Positions 1 to 5,366 of a DNA stretch of 5,751 nt are shown piece after piece (positions within the stretch are counted from its first letter, which is position 1; each line of letters begins with the position of its first letter). Source of the DNA: JBGSIZ01 sp041742255 (GTDB lineage: Bacteria > Pseudomonadota > Alphaproteobacteria > Rhodobacterales > Rhodobacteraceae); contig JBGSIZ010000050.1 of NCBI GenBank assembly GCA_041742255.1, positions 1-5,751 of the forward strand, written 5' to 3'. The notes beneath the pieces were generated by a model. That model saw only the letters and a program-made list of their open reading frames with translations, did not search any database and was not told the origin of the DNA. The position numbers and the translations under genes were made by a program.

Positions 1-336
1 GATGGTCTCGACCTTGGCCGCAGGCGAGATCTCCGGAACGAATATCCGCGCCCGATATCCCAGTTGCCGCGCGGCGTAAGCGACCGCAGCGCCATGATTG
101 CCACCGGACGCCGCAGCGACACCCGCTTCCGGAACCGCCAGCGCGATCAGGCTGTTGAACGCCCCGCGCGACTTGAACGAGCCCGCGTGCTGCAGAAGTT
201 CGAGCTTCAGCACCGGCACCCAGTCGCCGCCCATTGCGCCACGTGGCAGTTCCATCACCGGGGTGACGCGCACATGCCCGGCAATGCGCGCGGCGGCAGC
301 CTCGATATCGGCGCGGGACACAGGTGGCTTTGTCAT
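1..336 (-). CDS. Threonine/serine dehydratase, PLP-dependent (N-terminal part, runs off the window)
   Basis: This reads from the ATG at 336-334 to the window edge and gives 112 residues with no stop. The start MTKPPVSRADIEAAAARIAG, the segment AGSFKSRGAFN and the motif ASGGNHG are the hallmarks of fold-type II PLP enzymes of the threonine dehydratase/serine racemase family. Lys55 in SFKSRGAF should form the Schiff base with PLP, and the SGGNHG loop (77-82) binds the cofactor. Family members deaminate threonine or serine to 2-oxobutyrate or pyruvate, or racemise serine, in the cytoplasm. Biosynthetic IlvA and catabolic or racemase forms cannot be separated without the C-terminus, where an ACT-like domain would decide. 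An in-frame ATG at 351-349 would add five residues (MKATS). Neither start has a good Shine-Dalgarno, and the shorter one is chosen because the family usually starts close to the 'RADIEAAAARI' helix. The gene is divergent from the DUF1800 remnant; its ATG and a plus-strand ATG at 335 share the palindrome CATG. Confidence 0.9.
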   Translation of the reverse strand, partial: MTKPPVSRADIEAAAARIAGHVRVTPVMELPRGAMGGDWVPVLKLELLQHAGSFKSRGAFNSLIALAVPEAGVAAASGGNHGAAVAYAARQLGYRARIFVPEISPAAKVETI

Positions 337-1533
337 GCTGGTTGCTTTCATTCCGGGCTGTATCTTGTGGACGCGTGGTGCCCAGATCGCAATCGGGATG
401 TTGCGGCCATCGACATCGGGCGGATCGGGGAAACACGCGGCGCGGCCCAGCGCGATTGCCCGCGCGGTGGGCACGTCCGACGGTCTGCGCGAACGCCTGA
501 CCCGGTTTTGGGCCGATCATTTTACCGTCGTGTCCCGCAACGGGGTCACCACCCATCTGGTAGGGTCCTATGTCGAGGAAGCCATCCGCCCCCATGTCGC
601 TGGCCGATTTGTTGATATGTTACAGGCGGTTGCCACCCATCCCATGATGCTGGTCTATCTGGATCAGGCATCGTCCGTGGGACCCGCCAGCACGTTGGGC
701 CAGCGCCGGGGGCAGGGGTTGAACGAAAACCTTGCCCGCGAGGTGCTGGAATTGCACACGCTGGGGGTGGATGGCACCTATAGCCAGACCGATGTCCGCG
801 AATTGGCCGAGTTGATGACCGGGTTGAGTGTGAACGCCCAAGGCGCGTTCGATTACCGCGTCAATGCCGCCGAACCGGGCGCCGAGACGGTTCTGGGCGT
901 GGACTATGACGCCGCAGCCGAGGTGGACACGGTGCTGCAGGCCCTTGAGGGGATCGCCGTGCATCCCGACACCGCCCGCCATATCGCCACCAAACTGGCC
1001 GTGCATTTTCTGGCCGATAGCCCGAACCCGGATGTGATCGCGGCAATGACGGCGGCCTATGGCGATACGGGCGGCGACCTGATGGCGGTTTACCGCGCCA
1101 TGCTGGACCACCCCGCCGCATGGGACGCGACCCCGGCCAAGGTCAAGACTCCGTTTGATTTTGTGACCTCTGCCGCCCGCGCGCTGGGCGTGTCGGCAGA
1201 TGCGATTGCGGACCTGTCCCGCCGCGACCTGACCCAGTTTTTCGAGGCCCCGATGCGGATCATGGGCCAGGCATGGGAACGTCCGACCGGACCGGATGGC
1301 TGGCCCGAGGATGCCGCAGCATGGGTCACGCCGCAGGGCATGGCGGGGCGGATCAACTGGGCGATGTCGATGCCCGCGCGCCTGATCCCCGATCTGCCCG
1401 ACCCGCGCGACTTTGTTCTGGGCGCACTGGGCCCGACCCGCCCGACGCGGTGGCCTTTGCCGCCCTTGCATCCGAAAGCCGGGCCGAGGGGGTGGGCGTT
1501 GTCCTTGCCTCCGCCGCATTTCAAAGGAGATGA
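335..1533 (+). pseudogene. DUF1800 family protein, 5'-truncated and frameshifted
   Basis: The body of a DUF1800 protein is read in one frame from about 452 to 1441. It contains IARAVGTSDGLRERL, FWADHF (506-523), YVEEAIRPHVAGRF, NENLAREVLELHTLG (722-766) and GPDGWPEDAAAW, all typical of the family. Three things are wrong. (a) The last homologous stretch, DAVAFAALASESRAEG to AFQRR with TGA at 1531-1533, lies in a different frame, so one base appears lost near 1441-1443 (or two gained). (b) Just upstream, the codons and sequence look more coding in that other frame (VAAIDIGRIGETRGAAQRD, about 391-456), which implies a second shift of two bases near 455. (c) The usual N-terminus, some 60-100 residues with an 'RFGYGL'-like start, is absent, because the dehydratase gene begins at 336. 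Reading straight through would give a non-homologous tail to 1771 inside DUF1501. The family's function is unknown; it is usually paired with DUF1501. The left boundary given is nominal. Sequencing error remains possible for the single-base lesion but would not explain the missing start. Confidence 0.75.
1523..1529 (+). promoter_or_regulatory. Ribosome binding site of the DUF1501 gene
   Basis: AAAGGAG ends six bases before the ATG at 1536 and touches the in-frame ATG at 1530 directly, so the 1536 start is preferred. The site lies inside the last codons of the DUF1800 remnant (Q-R-R-stop). This suggests that the two genes were once translated as neighbours in one transcript. Confidence 0.7.
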
Positions 1534-1535
1534 GC

Positions 1536-2747
1536 ATGGATCGTCGCAGATTTCTGGTAACTGGTGCCGCCCTTGGGTGTTCGGCGGCGGCGTCGCCGTT
1601 GATGACCCCGGTGGCTTTTGCCCAAGCCCCGTGGGAAAACCGGTTGGTGGTGATCGTGCTGCGCGGGGCGATGGACGGGTTGGACGTGGTCCAGCCCTAT
1701 GGCGACCGGGCCGCCGCCGCATTGCGCCCCAATCTGGGTCAGGGCGAGGCGGCGGGCGGGCTCGACCTTGACGGATTTTACGCCATGCATCCCGCGTTGG
1801 CCCCGCTGCGCCCGTTGTGGGATGCGGGCGAATTGGGGTTTGCTCATGCCGTATCGACCCCCTACCGCGACAAACGCAGCCATTTTGACGGGCAGGATTT
1901 GCTGGAGGCCGGGATTTCCGACCTGTCGCTGGGTCTGCGCGATGGGTGGTTGAACCGTCTGATGCAAACGGTGCCGGGTGTGCAGGCCGAAACCGCGTTT
2001 GCCATTGGCCGCGAACAGATGCTGATCCTGACCGGGGCCGCGCAGGTGTCCCGGTGGTCCCCCGAGGCCCGGCTGCGTCTGAGCCCGCAGGCCAAGCGCC
2101 TGTTGGACAGCGTGTATCACGACGACCCGCTGTTTCAGATGGCCAGTGCCGATGCCATCACCATCGCCGAAAGCATCGCCGCCGATCGCGAGGCTGACGC
2201 CGAAACCGAGGGTATGGTGGAGGCCGCCCCGATGATGGAGGCGGTGGCGAATGGCGACCATGTCCGCCTTGCCGAATTTGCCGCCAGCCGGTTGCGCGGG
2301 GCGACCCGGATTGCCAGTTTTTCGATCAGCGGGTGGGATACCCACAATGCGCAGGCCCAAAACCTTGGCCGCGCGCTCGGCCGGTTGTCGGATACCATTC
2401 TGACGCTGCGGGCCGGGTTGGGGGCCGCGTGGGACCAGACGGCGGTTGTGTGCCTGACCGAATTTGGCCGCACCGCCCGTGAAAACGGGTACAAGGGCAC
2501 CGATCACGGCACCGGCGGCGCGATGATATTTGCAGGTGGCGCGGTCAAGGGCGGCCGGGTCGTGGCCGATTGGCCGGGGTTGGCCGATGCCGACCTGTAT
2601 GCAGGGCGCGATCTGATGCCCACCCGCGATGTCCGCGCGCATGCCGGATGGATCATGCGCGGCATGTTTGGCGTGGACAGCAGCGTGGTGGAACAGGCCA
2701 TATTCCCCGGCGTCGATCTGGGGACCGATCCGGGGCTGTTGCTGTAG
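1536..2747 (+). CDS. DUF1501 family protein, exported by a Tat-type signal
   Basis: 403 residues. The N-terminus MDRRRFLVTGAALG carries a twin-arginine-like signal (RRRFL, 3-7), a hydrophobic stretch with many Ala residues, and a likely signal peptidase site after A27-F28-A29, so the mature protein should begin at Q30 and be periplasmic. Family motifs follow in order: VVIVLRGAMDGLD (38-50), SHFDGQ (115-120), SGWDTH (265-270), TEFGRT (308-313) and GTDHGTGG (321-328). The Asp and His residues in these motifs resemble metal or catalytic positions of the alkaline-phosphatase/sulfatase superfamily to which DUF1501 is related; no activity has been assigned to this group as far as I know. The start at 1536 is set by AAAGGAG six bases upstream and by the RR signal; an upstream extension in the same frame (from 1413) is low-complexity Arg/Gly/Cys sequence inside the DUF1800 gene. 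The gene lies two bases after the DUF1800 stop and appears complete, although its usual partner is broken. It ends tail to tail with the Flp-like gene, 19 bases away. Confidence 0.9.
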   Translation: MDRRRFLVTGAALGCSAAASPLMTPVAFAQAPWENRLVVIVLRGAMDGLDVVQPYGDRAAAALRPNLGQGEAAGGLDLDGFYAMHPALAPLRPLWDAGELGFAHAVSTPYRDKRSHFDGQDLLEAGISDLSLGLRDGWLNRLMQTVPGVQAETAFAIGREQMLILTGAAQVSRWSPEARLRLSPQAKRLLDSVYHDDPLFQMASADAITIAESIAADREADAETEGMVEAAPMMEAVANGDHVRLAEFAASRLRGATRIASFSISGWDTHNAQAQNLGRALGRLSDTILTLRAGLGAAWDQTAVVCLTEFGRTARENGYKGTDHGTGGAMIFAGGAVKGGRVVADWPGLADADLYAGRDLMPTRDVRAHAGWIMRGMFGVDSSVVEQAIFPGVDLGTDPGLLL

Positions 2748-2766
2748 TGAGTCTGGTGTAGTCCGG

Positions 2767-2958
2767 TCAGACGCCGGTATTCACCGCCTCGATCACGGTG
2801 CGGGTGTCGTCGGCGACCGCCTGTGACGTGGTGCCCACAGCGGCCATGACCGCCACGCCCAGCATCATCAGACCGGCGGTCAGAACCATCCAGTCGATTG
2901 TCGTATTACCGTCTTCATCAGACCAGAAGCGGGTCAAGAAACGTTCCATGGCACTCAT
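2767..2958 (-). CDS. Small Flp-pilin-like single-span membrane protein
   Basis: 63 residues from the ATG at 2958, or 60 from the ATG at 2949. The short basic N-terminus (MERFLTRFW) leads into SDEDG then NTTIDW, followed by a hydrophobic segment at about 22-41 (WMVLTAGLMMLGVAVMAAV) and a short polar C-terminus. This is the layout of Flp/Tad prepilins, in which a peptidase cuts after Gly and the mature protein starts X-T-X-I-E-Y. Here the equivalent is G17 then N-T-T-I-D-W, with the usual Glu+5 and Tyr+6 replaced by Asp and Trp. From memory, Rhodobacteraceae carry many such 'DEDG...VDWVVLTA' proteins annotated as pilus-like; whether they are assembled is not known to me. For the 2949 start, an AGGA lies eight bases upstream, while for 2958 the AGG abuts the ATG, so 2949 is a real alternative. 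No tad/cpa genes are present in the window. Being a real gene is likely; being a pilin is an inference. Confidence 0.7.
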   Translation of the reverse strand: MSAMERFLTRFWSDEDGNTTIDWMVLTAGLMMLGVAVMAAVGTTSQAVADDTRTVIEAVNTGV

Positions 2959-2968
2959 CCTGTTGCAC

Positions 2969-2982
2969 GCCGATGTATCGGC
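2969..2982. repeat. 14-bp dyad in the leader of the Flp-like gene
   Basis: GCCGATGTATCGGC has perfect 6-base arms (GCCGAT/ATCGGC) around a 2-base centre, 10 bases before the ATG at 2958 on the minus strand. It could be an operator half-turn or simply chance in GC-rich DNA. A hairpin is unlikely with so small a loop. The rest of the gap 2959-3080 shows no convincing promoter or terminator. Confidence 0.3.
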
Positions 2983-3080
2983 CTGCGGTCAAGATGCCAG
3001 TGGTTTGTGTTTCCTTTGGGCCGCCGATTCGGTCTTTTCTGGTCCCGCGTGCCGCGTTTTGCCGCAATTCTGCCCGCGTT

Positions 3081-3797
3081 CTAAAGCGGCCCCGTCGGCA
3101 GCAGCCGGGTCTGCACGAGGGCGGCCACCTGTGCGAGGTTGGACTGTGTAGGTTGCCCCAACTGCCGCGCCGTGGCGAGCCGGCGCACCGCGATGTCAAG
3201 GTCGGTGTCCGCCGCGCTGCGCGCCACGCCGCCCAGAAATTGTGTCAGGTAATCAATGTTTTCCGCCGTTGCATCGCCCGACAGCACATCGGCCACCTGT
3301 GCCAGATCGTCTCGGTAGGCGATCAGGTCCGGACGCACGAAATCCGTGGACAACAGGCGCGGCCCGGCGGGTTGCCGGTCTGCAGGCAGGTGCCGCAGGA
3401 TAGCCGCCTGAAATTCCCCCAGACTGTCGATGGGTTTGGGCAGGAACCCGTCCGCACCGGCGTCGCGCAATGCGGCCTCGCTCTCGGGGTCGCCGGAGGT
3501 GCCCATGATGACCTGCACCCTCGGTGTCGCCTGTGCCAGATCCCGGATCAGGCTTTCGCCGGTGCCGTCCGGCAGCCCCATGTCCACGATGACCACGGCG
3601 GGTCGATAGGTCCGCAAGTGTTGGCGCGCGTGATGCAGGCTGTCGGCCCGCCGGATCCGCGCCCCGGACCGCAGGCACAACAGGCGCAACGCCTCGCAGG
3701 CGAAACGGCTGTCTTCGACGACAAGCACGGTCAGCCCGAGCAGGGGGCGGTTGGCCGTGGGCGGACGTGACATCATCAGGGCATCAAGGTTTTCCAT
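3081..3797 (-). CDS. Response regulator: receiver domain plus unrecognised helical C-terminus
   Basis: 238 residues. After a 21-residue leader comes a full receiver domain (about 22-138): LVVEDS with acidic pair E28-D29, phosphoacceptor D72 in VVIVDMGLPDGTG, the switch Thr100 in IMGTSGD, and K121 in FLPKP. All key residues for phosphorylation are present. The C-terminal 95 or so residues (about 143-238) look alpha-helical (LIAYRDDLAQVADVLSG, NIDYLTQFLGGVARSA, a leucine/alanine-rich end) and match no DNA-binding, GGDEF, EAL or HATPase motif that I recognise. The length would suit a four-helix Hpt-like bundle, but the region has no histidine at all, so it cannot be a working Hpt domain. The start at 3797 is set by GGGAGG (3808-3803) five bases upstream. 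No histidine kinase is in the window, so the partner is encoded elsewhere. The gene is divergent from the epimerase gene, and a CtrA-like site lies 54 bases upstream. It could act by protein-protein contact. Confidence 0.9.
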   Translation of the reverse strand: MENLDALMMSRPPTANRPLLGLTVLVVEDSRFACEALRLLCLRSGARIRRADSLHHARQHLRTYRPAVVIVDMGLPDGTGESLIRDLAQATPRVQVIMGTSGDPESEAALRDAGADGFLPKPIDSLGEFQAAILRHLPADRQPAGPRLLSTDFVRPDLIAYRDDLAQVADVLSGDATAENIDYLTQFLGGVARSAADTDLDIAVRRLATARQLGQPTQSNLAQVAALVQTRLLPTGPL

Positions 3798-3850
3798 GGG
3801 AGCCTCCCGCAGGGTGAAAGAGCAGACGACTCATACAAACCCATTTTTGG

Positions 3851-3865
3851 TTACCTTGAGGTTAA
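3851..3865 (-). promoter_or_regulatory. Candidate CtrA-binding site upstream of the response regulator
   Basis: Read on the minus strand the sequence is TTAACCTCAAGGTAA, that is TTAA, seven bases, then GTAA followed by C. The alphaproteobacterial CtrA consensus is TTAA-N7-TTAA(C), so only one base of the second half differs. It sits in the sole AT-richer patch of the divergent intergenic region, 54 bases from the response regulator ATG and 95 bases from the epimerase ATG. The inner ACCT-TG-AGGT is also a short palindrome, so another regulator is possible. I could not find a clear -35/-10 pair for the response regulator near it. Confidence 0.35.
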
Positions 3866-3883
3866 GCCGCCCCGACTGCGGCT
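3865..3883. repeat. Inverted repeat in the divergent intergenic region
   Basis: AGCCGC and GCGGCT are perfect 6-base arms separated by CCCGACT (7 bases). The right arm is followed by CTTTG, not a run of T, so this is not a convincing terminator. It could be an operator or a leader hairpin for a transcript starting further upstream. Confidence 0.3.
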
Positions 3884-3903
3884 CTTTGCCCTGCGAACCG
3901 TGG

Positions 3904-3932
3904 TTGCGGTGCCCCCGTCCCCGCGCGATAAG
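3904..3932 (+). promoter_or_regulatory. Candidate sigma70-type promoter for the epimerase–DUF1467 operon
   Basis: TTGCGG (3904-3909) and GATAAG (3927-3932) are spaced by exactly 17 bases. The -35 keeps the TTG and the -10 keeps ATAA. Transcription would start near 3939, giving a leader of about 20 bases with the ribosome binding site at 3947-3953. No better pair is seen between 3798 and 3960. Confidence 0.4.
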
Positions 3933-3960
3933 GTCCAAACCGCACTAAAGGAGCCGCCCG

Positions 3961-4365
3961 ATGATCGGACGTTTGAACCATGTGGCCATCGCCGTGCCCG
4001 ATCTTGACGCCGCTGTCGCGATGTATCGTGACACGTTGGGTGCCCACGTCCGCCCGCCACAGGATGAACCGGACCACGGCGTGACCGTTGTGTTCATCGA
4101 CCTGCCAAATACCAAGATCGAATTGCTGCACCCGTTTGGCCCCGCGTCCCCGATCACCGGATTTCTGGAAAAGAACCCGAGCGGCGGCATCCATCATGTG
4201 TGTTACGAAGTGGCCGATATCGAGGTCGCCCGCGACAGGTTGGTCGCCAAGGGTGCCCGCGTTTTGGGCACCGGCGCGCCGAAGATCGGCGCCCATGGCA
4301 AGCCCGTTCTGTTCCTGCATCCAAAGGATTTTCAGGGCACGTTGATCGAACTGGAACAAGTGTAA
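3961..4365 (+). CDS. mce: Methylmalonyl-CoA epimerase
   Basis: 134 residues, the usual length for this enzyme, of the vicinal-oxygen-chelate (glyoxalase) fold. It interconverts (2R)- and (2S)-methylmalonyl-CoA in the cytoplasm, linking propionyl-CoA carboxylase to methylmalonyl-CoA mutase and so to succinyl-CoA. Two repeated beta-alpha-beta-beta-beta modules are visible: LNHVAIAVPDLDAAVAMYRD with metal ligand His7 and KIELL with Glu54, then GIHHVCYEVADI with a ligand His at 78/79 and LIELEQV with Glu130, matching the His-Gln/Glu-His-Glu set of known epimerases. GKPVLFLHPKDFQGTLIELEQ is the characteristic C-terminal signature. The start is supported by AAAGGAG (3947-3953) seven bases upstream. 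DUF1467 follows after 12 bases. The carboxylase and mutase genes are not in this window. A general glyoxalase is the alternative, but the whole-length match to the epimerase subfamily is strong. Confidence 0.92.
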   Translation: MIGRLNHVAIAVPDLDAAVAMYRDTLGAHVRPPQDEPDHGVTVVFIDLPNTKIELLHPFGPASPITGFLEKNPSGGIHHVCYEVADIEVARDRLVAKGARVLGTGAPKIGAHGKPVLFLHPKDFQGTLIELEQV

Positions 4366-4377
4366 AAGGAGCCCGAA

Positions 4378-4677
4378 ATGGGACCGACAAGTGCCATCGT
4401 TTTGTTTGCCGTGATCTGGTTCATGGTGCTGTTTATCGTGCTGCCCTATGCCAGCCGCAGTCAGGCCGATGCCGGCGAGATCGTGCCCGGCACCCATGCC
4501 AGCGCCCCCGCCGATTTCAACGTCCGCCGCACCGTCCGGATCACCACGATCTGGGCCGTTGGATTGTGGATTATCATGGCAGGCACCATCCTGTCGGGTG
4601 TCATTTCCGTGCGTGATCTGGATTGGTTCAACCGGATGTCCCAGCCCGACTTGTCGCCCGTGACCCAGACCAATTAA
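4378..4677 (+). CDS. DUF1467 family two-span membrane protein
   Basis: 99 residues with two hydrophobic segments, about 5-23 (SAIVLFAVIWFMVLFIVLP) and 55-76 (ITTIWAVGLWIIMAGTILSG). Between them lies a conserved polar loop containing QADAGEIVPGTHASAPADF, the signature of the alphaproteobacterial DUF1467 family. It ends with SGVISVRDLDWF and a short polar tail. Its function is unknown. AAAAGGAG (4364-4371) overlaps the TAA of the epimerase gene and lies six bases before this ATG, so the two are almost certainly co-transcribed. DUF1467 next to the epimerase is, from memory, a recurrent arrangement in Rhodobacteraceae. The stop overlaps the stop of the EI24 gene on the other strand within the palindrome TTAA (4674-4677). 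Confidence 0.88.
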   Translation: MGPTSAIVLFAVIWFMVLFIVLPYASRSQADAGEIVPGTHASAPADFNVRRTVRITTIWAVGLWIIMAGTILSGVISVRDLDWFNRMSQPDLSPVTQTN

Positions 4678-5366
4678 CCTTGGGCCGCCAGCCGATGATA
4701 GAGATGCGTGAACGTCGCCGCCCCCAGCACCGGGATCAGCAGGTTCACCAGCGGAATGGCGAGCGGAATGGCCATCAGGCACCCTGCAAACCAGATTTTC
4801 CCGATGTGCCGTGACCGCAGCGCCCGTGCCCCGTCCCGCCCCAGACGCCGCATCGCGGCGATCTGAAAATACTCTCGACCAAGGAGAAACCCGTTCATGC
4901 CGAAGAACAAAAACGGGATCGCAAAGGGCAATAGGGCATACAGCGCGAAGGCCAGAAAGTTCGCCCCGATCAAGAGACCAAGAAAATTGACCGTGTCCAT
5001 GATCGCCGTCCAGACCGGCACTGGAGGCGGAATGGGCAGGTTGGGATAATGTTTATCCTCCACCGCTTGGGCCACGTCATCCAGAAACATGGACGTGATC
5101 GCCGAGGCCACCGGGATCATCAGGAACATTGACAAAAACAGCATGAAAAACAGCGATCCCCAACTGAGGAGGTCGCCCAGCCAAGTGACGGGACCGATCC
5201 CCGGAAGGGCAACCGACCCCGGATCGGTCGCCTCGATCAGCCACAAAAGCCCCGCATAGGCTGCCACCAGCAACGCGATGGACAAGGCGATGCCGATGCC
5301 CAGAACCCGGCGAAACCGTGCATCGCCGAGTTGGGCTAGCGCCTTGGCGAAATCGGCGAAGATCAT
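4674..5366 (-). CDS. EI24/CysZ-like integral membrane protein
   Basis: 230 residues from the ATG at 5366. Hydrophobic segments lie at about 19-44, 68-94, 125-158 and 190-220. Between the third and fourth is NGFLLGREYFQIAAMRRLGR (158-177), the conserved signature of the EI24 domain family that includes the sulfate transporter CysZ; an amphipathic hydrophobic segment before it (LFFGM) also fits. CysZ proteins import sulfate, but no cysteine or sulfate genes are nearby and many alphaproteobacterial members are uncharacterised, so only the family is claimed. The start is chosen because ATGA at 5366-5363 overlaps the nitroreductase stop, a classic coupling signal, and MIFADFAKALAQLGD fits the family's N-terminus. 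An in-frame ATG at 5378 would add MGHS and a 16-base overlap. Neither start has a strong Shine-Dalgarno, which is consistent with translational coupling. Confidence 0.85.
   Translation of the reverse strand: MIFADFAKALAQLGDARFRRVLGIGIALSIALLVAAYAGLLWLIEATDPGSVALPGIGPVTWLGDLLSWGSLFFMLFLSMFLMIPVASAITSMFLDDVAQAVEDKHYPNLPIPPPVPVWTAIMDTVNFLGLLIGANFLAFALYALLPFAIPFLFFGMNGFLLGREYFQIAAMRRLGRDGARALRSRHIGKIWFAGCLMAIPLAIPLVNLLIPVLGAATFTHLYHRLAAQG

Noticed and set aside
1413..1535. A 41-residue N-terminal extension of DUF1501
   Set aside because: It overlaps the DUF1800 C-terminus, is rich in Arg/Gly/Cys, and would bury the twin-arginine signal; the ribosome binding site points to 1536.
98..1771. A single 557-codon plus-strand frame
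   Set aside because: Its first 80 codons lie antisense to the dehydratase and its last 110 codons read the DUF1501 gene out of frame; only about 452-1441 is homologous to DUF1800.
1521..2642. A 373-codon minus-strand frame opposite DUF1501
   Set aside because: It is a GC-rich antisense shadow with a His/Gln/Gly/Arg-rich product and no family motif, opposite a clearly conserved protein.
2748..2775. Terminator between DUF1501 and the Flp-like gene (GTCTG 2751-2755 / CAGAC 2768-2772)
   Set aside because: The stem is only five bases with a 12-base loop and no T-run on either strand.
2965..2995. Promoter for the Flp-like gene using TTGACC on the minus strand
   Set aside because: A good -35-like hexamer is present, but the only -10-like sequence (GATACA) is seven bases away, too close.
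2898..3770. A 290-codon plus-strand frame opposite the response regulator
   Set aside because: It is antisense to a receiver domain with all key residues; its product is Arg/Gln/Cys-rich and unlike any protein I know.
4650..4695. Bidirectional terminator around the DUF1467/EI24 stops (CCCAG ... CTTGGG)
   Set aside because: The arms pair imperfectly and are not followed by T-runs.
3862..4782. A 306-codon minus-strand frame opposite the epimerase and DUF1467
   Set aside because: It is the antisense shadow of two recognised genes and has biased, low-complexity composition.
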